17,626 nucleotides of DNA from CAYOMP01 sp964405075 (GCA_964405075.1 CAYOMP010000045.1:1-17626), one strand, 5' to 3'. Positions 1 to 6,475 are shown, counted from the stretch's first letter. The notes: generated from the letters alone by a model not told the origin. Numbers and translations: made by a program.

Positions 1-28
1 AATCTAGTAAACGACCGCGTTCGGCGTG

Positions 29-58
29 AGAATGTGCCAAGGCACATTCTTTGTTCTT
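29..58 (+). terminator. Hairpin with T-rich tail, probable terminator of an upstream gene
   Basis: The arms AGAATGTGCC (29-38) and GGCACATTCT (41-50) are perfectly complementary around AA. In RNA the innermost pairs would open to give a 4-nt loop. The T-rich tail TTGTTCTT follows. This fits a rho-independent terminator for a gene left of the window. The tail is interrupted, so efficiency is uncertain. Confidence 0.6.
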
Positions 59-94
59 GGATGTAAAAAAATAAATGAAATAGCTCAGTGTGTA

Positions 95-103
95 TGGTAT
101 GAT
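95..103 (+). promoter_or_regulatory. Candidate extended -10 promoter for the first hydrolase gene
   Basis: TGG-TATGAT (95-103) has the TGn extension in front of a good -10 box and lies 27 nt before the start codon of the next gene. No convincing -35 box is visible, which is tolerable for an extended -10 promoter. Confidence 0.4.
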
Positions 104-129
104 AATACTATATTGTAAGGAGAACGTGT

Positions 130-1077
130 ATGAAAAAGAGAGTAAAACATATCATAACAATTATAATTGGAATAATATTTATTATTGGTGTAGCTATAAA
201 TGTGAATCATAGAGTTAGACAGAATATGGAAGAAAAGCTTTTAAATCCAGTAGGACAGCTGGTGGAAGTTGATGGAAAAAATATGAGTGTTTATGCAGAG
301 GGTGAAGGAGATAAAACATTAGTGTTTATGTCTGGCGGTGGAACTTGTTCACCAATTCTTGATTTCAAATCTTTATATTCTTTACTAAGTGATAAATACA
401 AGGTTGTTGTAGTGGAAAAATTTGGATATGGATTTAGTGATGTGGTGGACAAAGAAAGAAATATCGATTCTGTGCTGGAGGATACAAGAACTGCATTGAA
501 AAAGGCAGGAATAGAAGCACCTTATATTTTATGTCCACATTCTATGTCAGGTATTGAGGCGCTGTATTGGGCACAGCAATATCCAGAGGAGATATCTGCA
601 ATTGTAGGTTTGGATATGGCTGTTCCTTCGGCATATGAGGATTATAACATTAATATGCCAATGCTTAAGTTATCCCAATTTGCTGCACATTTTGGCATAA
701 CAAGGCTAATTCCGGGGATTGCAGAAAGTGATGCAATAAAGTACGGTACGCTTTCGGATGAAGAGAAAGATATTTATAGGGCAATTTTTTATAGTAGAAC
801 AGCTACCACTACAATGATGAATGAGGTTAAAAGCATAAAAGAAAATGCAAAAGTAGTTGATTCAGCTGGGATTCCAAAGGTTCCGATGATTCTGTTTATT
901 TCTAATGGAAGTGGTACAGGGTGGAATGAAGATGACTGGCGTAACTATCAGAAGGACTTTATCACAAATGTTGAGAATGGAAGCGTTGTAGAGTTGGATT
1001 GTCCACATTATGTACATGATTATGAATATGAATTATTAAGTAAAAAAATAATTGAATTTATATCAAATCAACCATAG
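130..1077 (+). CDS. Membrane-anchored alpha/beta hydrolase
   Basis: The 315-residue product has a lysine-rich N-terminus and one hydrophobic segment (about 8-24), then an alpha/beta-hydrolase domain, so it is probably anchored with the domain outside. Visible fold marks are the LVFMSGGG strand and oxyanion region (64-71), a nucleophile elbow PHSMSG with Ser138, and a C-terminal CPHYVHDYE segment whose His296 is the likely catalytic histidine. The elbow has Pro where the family usually has Gly (GxSxG). The acid residue is not obvious. AAGGAGAA lies 5 nt before the ATG. It appears monocistronic, between hairpins at 29-58 and 1123-1184. The substrate cannot be told; esterase, lipase and peptidase relatives all look like this. 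Fold assignment is firm, activity unknown. Confidence 0.8.
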   Translation: MKKRVKHIITIIIGIIFIIGVAINVNHRVRQNMEEKLLNPVGQLVEVDGKNMSVYAEGEGDKTLVFMSGGGTCSPILDFKSLYSLLSDKYKVVVVEKFGYGFSDVVDKERNIDSVLEDTRTALKKAGIEAPYILCPHSMSGIEALYWAQQYPEEISAIVGLDMAVPSAYEDYNINMPMLKLSQFAAHFGITRLIPGIAESDAIKYGTLSDEEKDIYRAIFYSRTATTTMMNEVKSIKENAKVVDSAGIPKVPMILFISNGSGTGWNEDDWRNYQKDFITNVENGSVVELDCPHYVHDYEYELLSKKIIEFISNQP

Positions 1078-1122
1078 TATGAACGATATTGTTTGGTTAT
1101 TGAATAATATAGATACTGAATT

Positions 1123-1184
1123 TATCGCGCTCAAATAAAAAAGTAAGCACGAGGGTCGTGAGTATTTACTTTTTTGGCGCGATA
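1123..1184 (+). terminator. Nested long hairpin, probable bidirectional terminator
   Basis: Three nested complementary pairs are visible: TATCGCGC (1123-1130) with GCGCGATA (1177-1184); AAAAAAGTAA (1137-1146) with TTACTTTTTT (1166-1175); CACGA (1148-1152) with TCGTG (1156-1160) around a GGG loop. The inner hairpin ends in a T run on both strands, as in a bidirectional intrinsic terminator. It would end the hydrolase transcript. The GC-rich outer arms are unusual and are discussed as a finding. Confidence 0.7.
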
Positions 1185-1308
1185 CCGATAAAATCAGAAG
1201 TGCGAAGCACGGCAGACACGAAGTGGTTGGATTTTGGATGTAAAAGAGATAGAAAACTTCTAATTTACTATATGGAATACACTAATATGTTTGGGGTTTG
1301 AGGAATTT

Positions 1309-1791
1309 ATGAAAATAATGGTTTTTATAGAGGGAACGACATTTTATACCAAGTTTCCAATGTTTTTATTTACAAGATATGGATATAAACCAATAGGTAA
1401 TGCTGTGGATATAGTCAATTCTTGGTATGATAAAGGATATGAAATATATCTTTGTTCATACGTTCGAGGGAGAAGATACCATTTTATAAAATCAATTATT
1501 GATTTTTATGGAATGAAATACAACGAAATTCTTTGTAGGAAAAAGGGCGAACAATACAGTGAAATTGTGGAGAAACTTATGCCAGATATTTTGATTGAAG
1601 ATGATTGTAAGAGTATCGGTGGTCAAAAGGAATGGTGTATAACCAATGTAAAAGAAGAATTTAAAACAAAGATACAATCTATAATTGTTCCCGAATTTGA
1701 GGGGATTGATGATGTCATTATAGAAACGAAGATTTGTAATCTGAAAGAATTTCAATCAAAGGCAGAGCATTATTATCCATATGGAGAATGA
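1309..1791 (+). CDS. HAD-like protein of unknown function, catalytic Asp not evident
   Basis: The 160-residue soluble protein has the pattern of a small HAD-superfamily domain. It has an N-terminal strand MVFIEGTTF (4-12) where DxDxT is expected, a helix, a second strand ending IYLCSYV (46-52) that resembles motif II, and MPDILIEDDC (91-100) resembling the acidic motif IV. The first catalytic aspartate appears replaced (IEGTT), so it may be a non-catalytic or divergent member. I chose ATG 1309 because GAGG lies 5 nt upstream; an in-frame TTG at 1291 has no site. The stop is 4 nt before the AraC-type gene, so the two are probably co-transcribed. The HAD call is from fold pattern only. Confidence 0.6.
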   Translation: MKIMVFIEGTTFYTKFPMFLFTRYGYKPIGNAVDIVNSWYDKGYEIYLCSYVRGRRYHFIKSIIDFYGMKYNEILCRKKGEQYSEIVEKLMPDILIEDDCKSIGGQKEWCITNVKEEFKTKIQSIIVPEFEGIDDVIIETKICNLKEFQSKAEHYYPYGE

Positions 1792-1795
1792 TATA

Positions 1796-2671
1796 ATGGT
1801 AGAGAATGAATTAATCAATAAGGCAATTGAATATATTTTTGAGCATATTGATGAAAAATTGACTGTAGATGAGGTGGCACAGTATTGTCATATGTCTAAG
1901 TATCATTTTTCGCGTCTTTTTAAGCAAGAGGTTGGAGAAAGCCTGTATTCCTTTATTAAGCATAACAGAATTGCACTTAGTGCAGTGAATCTAAAGGTTA
2001 ATAAGGAGAAATCTGTTACGGACATAGGTCTGGACTGTGGATATTCTGCATCTAATTATGCGACAGTATTTAAGGAGCAGATGAAGCAGTCCCCTATACA
2101 GTTTCGTCAGGAGAGGTGCTGGAATGATGGTAAGGTTCCACATCCATTTTTAGATGTAGGATTTGATTATCTGAAATCTTTTGAGGAGTATGCCAAAAAC
2201 ATTACCATCACACAATTGCCGGAAAGAAAAATATATTATCGTAGATTTATTGGTAGTTATTATGAGTTAAAAAAACACTGGATTCAGTTTATGGCGGATA
2301 TGGAGAAATATGTAACAGAAGAGACTTTGTGGATTGAACGCTCTTACTCTGACCCTGATATTATGGAACTTGACCGTTGTATTTGCGATGTAGGGATGAC
2401 TGTAAATGGAGATTTGGAAAAAAGTCTGAATAATGATGATTTAGAAAAAACTCATAATATGTCAACAAGCATTTTACTTGGTGGCAAATATGCGGTATAT
2501 AGATTTTCGGGACATAGAAAGGAAATTTATACAGATTATCAGGGATTGTTTACGGTATGGTTGCCTCAGTCAGGATATGAGCTAAAATGCGGTGATTTAT
2601 TTGACATAATCTATAGAGTTAATAGTGATACAGATATGTTGGAAATGGACATATGTATTCCTGTTTTATGA
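1796..2671 (+). CDS. AraC-family regulator with GyrI-like effector domain
   Basis: The 291-residue protein starts with an AraC-type double helix-turn-helix (about 5-105). The first recognition region is around DEVAQYCHMSKYHFSRLF and the second around VTDIGLDCGYSASNYATVF. A C-terminal domain (about 135-291) beginning ITITQLPERKIYYRRFIGSY matches the GyrI-like/effector-binding fold seen in SoxS/Rob-like and multidrug-sensing regulators, which bind small amphipathic ligands. It is presumably a cytoplasmic transcription activator. I chose ATG 1796 because GGAG lies 9 nt upstream; the in-frame ATG at 1781 overlaps that site. It sits 4 nt after the HAD-like gene. Its target is unknown; the neighbouring transporters are candidates only by proximity. 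Confidence 0.85.
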   Translation: MVENELINKAIEYIFEHIDEKLTVDEVAQYCHMSKYHFSRLFKQEVGESLYSFIKHNRIALSAVNLKVNKEKSVTDIGLDCGYSASNYATVFKEQMKQSPIQFRQERCWNDGKVPHPFLDVGFDYLKSFEEYAKNITITQLPERKIYYRRFIGSYYELKKHWIQFMADMEKYVTEETLWIERSYSDPDIMELDRCICDVGMTVNGDLEKSLNNDDLEKTHNMSTSILLGGKYAVYRFSGHRKEIYTDYQGLFTVWLPQSGYELKCGDLFDIIYRVNSDTDMLEMDICIPVL

Positions 2672-2726
2672 TTTACCACAGAACAAAAACGATTAAAGTC
2701 ATGAGGAGAATGAGAATAACTTGCTA

Positions 2727-2756
2727 ATTTGACACGAGTGCAATCTCGTGTCAAAT
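2727..2756. other. 12-bp hairpin between convergent genes
   Basis: The arms ATTTGACACGAG (2727-2738) and CTCGTGTCAAAT (2745-2756) are perfectly complementary around a 6-nt loop. It lies between the convergent AraC-type and phosphatidyltransferase genes, where a shared terminator is expected. Neither side has a proper T tract, so termination is likely but unproven. The rest of 2672-2805 shows no gene. Confidence 0.5.
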
Positions 2757-2805
2757 AATAATACTTGGCAAGGATACGCACGAATTCCGATAGTAAATAT
2801 GTAAA

Positions 2806-3420
2806 CTAACGATTATCCAAATTCGGCGTGTTATAATCGCGAGCGAGTCTTGAATTCTGTAATTTAGGGAAATGCAAGCATATGATAAGTCTATCCGTGA
2901 TTGCTACAGCGGTCAATATAGCACATATTATACTCATACTTGTAAATATCTGTATATTGCATTCTAGATAGATTATCCCCATATACAGTATTGGTAAGAG
3001 ATAATAATATATGGCAACTAATTTTCCTATCTTATTAAAAAAGAGAACTCTTTTTGGCGTTGGTTTATAGTATATTGAGGTCCACATAAATACCAGAAAT
3101 TCTAAATAAATGTAAACAAGTGTTACCCAAGGCATATACCCGCTTTTAATTAATAAATAATATTGGCTTGTCATATATCCTAAATCTGCCGAAACATCTA
3201 AGATTTTACCTAATTTGCTACACACATTCCATTTTCTGGCCAATTTACCATCTAGAAAATCAGTCATATATATAAAAATATTTAAAACCAGTATACAAAT
3301 TATTAAATGAGTTGTCTTGGTTGTTTTATTATCTAGATAGTCTATAGCAACCAATCCTAAAAAAAATGTAAATAGAATTCTTAAAAAGGTAATTAAATTA
3401 GGAATACTTCTTTTTTCTAT
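2806..3420 (-). CDS. CDP-alcohol phosphatidyltransferase family membrane protein, non-canonical start
   Basis: An integral membrane enzyme that would transfer a phosphatidyl or similar group from a CDP-alcohol to an acceptor alcohol. The complete signature D-xx-DG-xx-AR-x8-G-xxx-D-xxx-D is present (Asp54, Asp57, Gly58, Ala61, Arg62, Gly71, Asp75, Asp79 counted from 3420), with several hydrophobic segments on both sides. The first conventional start is TTG at 3354, but translation upstream in the same frame reads RSIPNLITFLRILF, the usual first helix of the family, so the coding region must begin earlier. No ATG, GTG or TTG occurs between TTG 3354 and the in-frame TGA upstream. The AUA at 3420-3418 overlaps the flavodoxin stop as ATAG and is my preferred start, giving 204 residues; ATC (3426) and ATT (3432) follow a GGAGGG at 3438-3433. 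PgsA-like or inositol-phosphate-type activity cannot be distinguished. A sequencing error or decay is possible. Confidence 0.75.
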   Translation of the reverse strand: MEKRSIPNLITFLRILFTFFLGLVAIDYLDNKTTKTTHLIICILVLNIFIYMTDFLDGKLARKWNVCSKLGKILDVSADLGYMTSQYYLLIKSGYMPWVTLVYIYLEFLVFMWTSIYYKPTPKRVLFFNKIGKLVAIYYYLLPILYMGIIYLECNIQIFTSMSIICAILTAVAITDRLIICLHFPKLQNSRLARDYNTPNLDNR

Positions 3421-3947
3421 TCTGATATTAATCCCTCCAAAGTCTCTAGCATTTGTGTTTTGTCAGATCCAATGACTTTAATAGTTTCTTTATGTGCTGC
3501 ATTTTTTATATGTTCTTCCAGCTTCTTCTCCTGACCCTCCTGCTTCATCATTCCCACTATAACACCATAGACCTTTTTGCCAGTAAAATCTTGTTTGTCG
3601 GCAAAATCTAATAATGGCTGAGCTAATTTTCTTGCATAGACAGGGGAAACAAGTACAATGATATCATAGTCTTGTATTGAATAATTCAAGTCGCTTCTTG
3701 GATGATTTCTTATAATAGAATAACCTGATTGCTCCAATGTATTGGTTATTGCCTCCACATTATCTTTCACCGTTGTACCAAGTGAATCTTGATAAAGGAT
3801 TAATGCCTGTTTGTTTTCAGAATTTATTTTTTCTTCTACATTTGCCTGCTCTGTCTCATTAAGTTTTCTACAATAGCTAGATAAGACTATAAATCCTATT
3901 ATAATTAATGCTAATATTCCTATGATAATTATTATTTTTTTCTTCAT
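3417..3947 (-). CDS. Membrane-anchored flavodoxin-like protein
   Basis: The 176-residue protein has an N-terminal hydrophobic anchor (about 4-24, KKK then poly-Ile/Leu), a polar linker (25-46) and a flavodoxin-fold domain. ALILYQDSLGTTVKDNVEAI (48-67) has the strand, phosphate-loop and helix layout of flavodoxins. YDIIVLVSPVYARKLAQPLL (94-113) has the second strand and a loop normally contacting the flavin. KKVYGVIVG (124-132) is the next strand. It is likely an FMN-binding electron carrier held on the outer membrane face, but the phosphate loop is not canonical (no TGNT), so flavin binding is inferred. AAAGGAAAGAG precedes the ATG. It is the first intact gene of a leftward unit and overlaps the start of the phosphatidyltransferase gene. 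Confidence 0.7.
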   Translation of the reverse strand: MKKKIIIIIGILALIIIGFIVLSSYCRKLNETEQANVEEKINSENKQALILYQDSLGTTVKDNVEAITNTLEQSGYSIIRNHPRSDLNYSIQDYDIIVLVSPVYARKLAQPLLDFADKQDFTGKKVYGVIVGMMKQEGQEKKLEEHIKNAAHKETIKVIGSDKTQMLETLEGLISE

Positions 3948-3970
3948 TTCGATCTCTTTCCTTTAATATG

Positions 3971-4060
3971 TTATTTGTATTGTTTTGAGATTTTATATCT
4001 CATTATCCAGCAAAGGATAAAAATTTTTATAAATAGCAATGCAAATATTGTGGCTGCCAT
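3971..4060 (-). pseudogene. Possible C-terminal remnant of a membrane protein
   Basis: A 29-codon leftward frame with one strongly hydrophobic stretch (ATIFALLFIKIFILCWIM) followed by a basic tail. The ATG has no ribosome binding site, and the stop lies 23 nt before the flavodoxin-like start. This looks like the last transmembrane helix and tail of a gene once in the same unit. It could also be a genuine one-helix microprotein or chance. Confidence 0.3.
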
Positions 4061-4172
4061 CAAGTCTGTTCAGAAACTTGCATTGCCAAAAAACGGGAAA
4101 ATGCCAGATTAATGTAACTAAATAATTGGTCTATTATAATTACTAAAAATGTATTCATTTTAAACTTTATAT

Positions 4173-4186
4173 AGTAACTAGTTACT
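4173..4186. promoter_or_regulatory. Palindromic operator copy B (MarR-like)
   Basis: AGTAACTAGTTACT is a perfect 14-bp palindrome, of the kind bound by MarR-family repressors. It matches copy A at 4376-4389 at 13 of 14 positions. On the minus strand it is followed by TATATA, in the same relative position as the -10 box of copy A, but the -35 region (TAAGCA) is poor. Confidence 0.6.
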
Positions 4187-4260
4187 TATCTGCTTAATAA
4201 ATATTCCTATTTAACTTTTATCATTAATCAAATAGGAGTTTGTTAAATTCTATTTGTACC

Positions 4261-4350
4261 TTATTTTTCAAGATAGAAAAGTTCTGAGAATATTAACCTT
4301 TTCTTTTGTAATAAAGCTAACTGCATGTCGAAAACTTTATATGAATTCAT
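4261..4350 (-). pseudogene. Short leftward frame behind the operator promoter, possible truncated regulator
   Basis: A 29-codon frame whose ATG lies about 21 nt after the -10 box of the strong leftward promoter. The product (MNSYKVFDMQLALLQKKRL, then IFSELFYLEK) looks like the amphipathic first helix of a MarR-type regulator that then stops. An autoregulated MarR gene would fit the operator in its promoter. The ribosome binding site is weak and the identification is tentative. Confidence 0.3.
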
Positions 4351-4370
4351 AGCCCATTTCTTACATTCAG

Positions 4371-4399
4371 AGTATAGCAACTAGTTACTATATTGTCAA
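4371..4399 (-). promoter_or_regulatory. Strong leftward promoter with operator in the spacer
   Basis: On the minus strand, TTGACA (4399-4394) and TATACT (4376-4371) are separated by exactly 17 nt, a near-consensus housekeeping promoter. The spacer holds the palindrome AGTAACTAGTTGCT, so a bound repressor would block RNA polymerase. Transcription would run left from about 4364 towards the flavodoxin-like and phosphatidyltransferase genes. Confidence 0.75.
4376..4389. promoter_or_regulatory. Palindromic operator copy A (MarR-like)
   Basis: AGCAACTAGTTACT on the plus strand is a palindrome with one mismatch and lies inside the 17-nt spacer of the leftward promoter. Its centre is 203 bp from that of copy B. 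No intact MarR-family gene is visible in the window, so the cognate repressor must be elsewhere or lost. Confidence 0.6.
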
Positions 4400-4484
4400 T
4401 ACATTATTTATATGTGTATCAGCTATCCTTTCAAACAAGCATATGGTACAATTAATATAAGAATTAAAAATTTTGGATGAGAAA

Positions 4485-4582
4485 GTGTTATATGAAAATA
4501 TAATTGCTTCGTTAAGAGGTATAAATATAAGTGGAAGATAACTACGTATGAATTAAAAAAGGCTTTACGAGCGTCGACTTGA
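4485..4582 (+). pseudogene. Possible frameshifted PadR-like regulator remnant
   Basis: Reading GTG at 4485 gives LYENIIASLRGINISGR before a stop at 4539. The -1 frame from 4538 continues ITTYELKKALRAST to a stop at 4580. Joined, these resemble the N-terminus of PadR-family regulators (short helix, SGYDIKK-like turn). PadR genes often precede ABC ATPase/permease pairs in Clostridia. The match is short and by eye only. Confidence 0.3.
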
Positions 4583-4722
4583 ATTTGAATAGCAAGTATA
4601 GTAAGAAAAATAGAAGGTATGTGATATTAATTAAAAGTTAGTGGCCTATTAACTCCTAATTTAGATGTTTTTAACTTTTCGGGAATGTTTATTTAACATA
4701 TTGCATATAAGGAGGAATTCAG

Positions 4723-5541
4723 ATGAGTGTAATTGAAATTAAAAACCTTACAAGGGATTATGGTGGAGGAAAGGGTGTTTTTAATGTTTCTTTTCAAGTA
4801 GAGAAAGGTGAGGTATTTGGATTCCTAGGACCAAACGGAGCAGGGAAAACAACCACAATTCGTCATTTAATGGGATTTATTCAAAATAAGTCTGGAGAAT
4901 GTACAATTAACGGTATGGATTGTTGGAAGGACAGTGCAAAAATTCAGTCAACACTTGGATATATCCCTGGTGAAATTAATTTTTTTGATGATATGACAGG
5001 AACGGAATTTTTAAAATTTGTATCAAAATACAGGGGATTTACTGAATTTGACCGTCAAAAACAGCTTTTGGACAGATTTGAATTGGATCCTAAAGGGAAA
5101 ATAAAGAAAATGAGTAAGGGTATGAAACAGAAAATAGGAATTGTGACTGCCTTTATGCATAATCCTGACATTTTGATTTTAGATGAGCCAACTAGTGGAC
5201 TTGATCCTTTGATGCAGAATAGATTTATTGAATTGATAGCGGAAGAAAAGTCAAGAGGAAAAACCATTATGCTTTCAAGCCATATTTTTGAGGAGGTAGA
5301 ACGTACTTGTGATAGAATTGGTATTATTAAAGAAGGAAGATTGGTAACTGTTGATTCTGTGGAAAATTTAAGAGAACGTCATATGCATAAATACATAGTT
5401 ACTTTAGAAACACCAGAGGAAGCAAATGCTTTTGCGAGGGACTTTGAAGGAATAGCTTCTGGCACAAAGGTCACTGTTGCATCAAAGCAGAGTCTTGAAA
5501 ATATTTTCATGAATTATTATGGAGGTGGTAAAAATGATTAA
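4723..5541 (+). CDS. ABC transporter ATP-binding protein (ABC-2 type)
   Basis: The 272-residue cytoplasmic ATPase energises the membrane partner encoded next. Visible motifs are Walker A GPNGAGKT (36-43), signature MSKGMKQK (130-137, a variant of LSGGQ), Walker B ILILDEP (150-156) with catalytic Glu155, D-loop SGLD (158-161) and switch His187. The C-terminal extension (about 215-272) is typical of ABC-2 exporter ATPases such as those of lantibiotic-immunity, NatA-like and multidrug systems. AAGGAGG lies 7 nt before the ATG. Its end overlaps the permease start by 8 bp, so the two are translationally coupled. Nothing in the sequence identifies the substrate. Confidence 0.95.
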   Translation: MSVIEIKNLTRDYGGGKGVFNVSFQVEKGEVFGFLGPNGAGKTTTIRHLMGFIQNKSGECTINGMDCWKDSAKIQSTLGYIPGEINFFDDMTGTEFLKFVSKYRGFTEFDRQKQLLDRFELDPKGKIKKMSKGMKQKIGIVTAFMHNPDILILDEPTSGLDPLMQNRFIELIAEEKSRGKTIMLSSHIFEEVERTCDRIGIIKEGRLVTVDSVENLRERHMHKYIVTLETPEEANAFARDFEGIASGTKVTVASKQSLENIFMNYYGGGKND

Positions 5542-6334
5542 TTTTACGTTATATCTGCGTGAAATGAAAAAAAGCGTTAAGATTTTGATTGTTTTTGCTG
5601 CTATCATTACAATGTATGTTTCTATTATTATTGGAATGTATGATCCACAAATGATGGCAACACTGGATAGTTTTTATGATATTATGCCTGAAATTATGGC
5701 AGCGGTGGGGATGAATGCCGGCGCATCAAGTTTGCTTGGGTTTATGGTTTCATATCTATATGGATTTATTCTTCTGATTTTTCCGATGGTGTTTAGTATA
5801 TTATGTGGTAATGGACTGATTTCCAAATATACGGACAGTGGAGCAATGGCAGTTCTCGTTGCGGCACCAGTAAAGAGAAGAACAATTGTATTTACACAGC
5901 TAAGCGTACTTCTTAGTGGTGTGATAATTCTTCTGTTTTATGTAACAGGGCTGGAAATATTAGTTGCAAACAGCAAATTTCCGGGAGAACTTGTGACAGC
6001 AGAATTATTAAAATTAAATCTGGCACTTTTATTTCTTCAGCTATTCATATGTGGAATCTGTTTTTTTGCATCTTGTTTATTCTCAGATACAAAATACAGT
6101 ATAGCTTTTGGTGCGGGTATTCCAGCACTTATGTATGTGTTACAGATGCTTGCTAACGTTGGTGAAAAAGCAGAGAACGCAAAGTACTTTACATTCTTTA
6201 CCTTGTTTAATGCTAATGGAATTGCGGCAGGAGAGTCAAATGCGTTTTTATGCTCGATATTTTTACTAATTGGAGCTATTATTTTGTTTATATCAGGAAT
6301 AGAAGTTTTTTGTAAAAAGGATTTGTGCTTATAA
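5534..6334 (+). CDS. ABC-2 family transporter permease
   Basis: The 266-residue integral membrane protein has about six predicted transmembrane segments (roughly 17-36, 69-92, 118-140, 163-183, 190-208, 236-260). The cytoplasmic stretch YTDSGAMAVLVAAPVKRRTI (99-118) is typical of ABC-2 permeases. I chose ATG 5534 because GGAGGTGG lies just upstream and overlaps the in-frame ATG at 5519, which therefore cannot be the main start. It forms the channel half of the exporter with the preceding ATPase. No peptide-modifying or regulatory gene is adjacent to hint at a substrate. Confidence 0.88.
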   Translation: MINFTLYLREMKKSVKILIVFAAIITMYVSIIIGMYDPQMMATLDSFYDIMPEIMAAVGMNAGASSLLGFMVSYLYGFILLIFPMVFSILCGNGLISKYTDSGAMAVLVAAPVKRRTIVFTQLSVLLSGVIILLFYVTGLEILVANSKFPGELVTAELLKLNLALLFLQLFICGICFFASCLFSDTKYSIAFGAGIPALMYVLQMLANVGEKAENAKYFTFFTLFNANGIAAGESNAFLCSIFLLIGAIILFISGIEVFCKKDLCL

Positions 6335-6369
6335 ATAAGTAGTATGAAATTACTTGGGACTAGTATAAC

Positions 6370-6406
6370 GTTTTCAATAGAGAGTTAAGAATCAATAATT
6401 GAAAAC
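6370..6406 (+). other. Upstream stem-loop in the MATE leader
   Basis: GTTTTCAAT (6370-6378) and ATTGAAAAC (6398-6406) form a perfect 9-bp stem with a 19-nt loop. It lies 36 nt before the ribosome-site hairpin. It has no T tail, so it is more likely structural than a terminator. Confidence 0.45.
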
Positions 6407-6442
6407 AGCACGAATTCAGAAGTTAATATTTATAAAATAAGG

Positions 6443-6475
6443 TATCCTCTTTTTGTACAAAACAAAAGGAGGATA
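6443..6475 (+). promoter_or_regulatory. Hairpin sequestering the MATE ribosome binding site
   Basis: Left arm 6443-6456 and right arm 6462-6475 pair over 14 positions with one G-U and a 5-nt loop. The right arm contains the entire AGGAGG (6467-6472) of the MATE gene. A run of five T follows immediately, then the ATG. This would act as a translational off-switch and possibly as a transcription attenuator. No known riboswitch class is recognised upstream. Confidence 0.6.

Larger units (their letters stand above)
3948..4722. other. 775-bp gap with operators, a strong leftward promoter and coding scraps
   Basis: No intact gene is visible. The gap contains a leftward near-consensus promoter, two MarR-like palindromes, two short leftward coding-like scraps and one rightward scrap, each listed separately. 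It separates the leftward flavodoxin-like pair from the rightward ABC pair. I found no convincing promoter for the ABC genes. Confidence 0.6.

Noticed and set aside
81..97. TAGCTCAGTGTGTATGG looks like a tRNA D-arm.
   Set aside because: No acceptor, anticodon or T arm can be drawn around it.
3410..3416. A AAA AAG heptamer on the minus strand that could allow -1 frameshifting from the flavodoxin-like frame into the phosphatidyltransferase.
   Set aside because: It lies after the flavodoxin stop codon (3419-3417), so ribosomes in that frame terminate before reaching it.
5519..5533. Earlier ATG for the ABC permease.
   Set aside because: It overlaps the GGAGG that serves ATG 5534.
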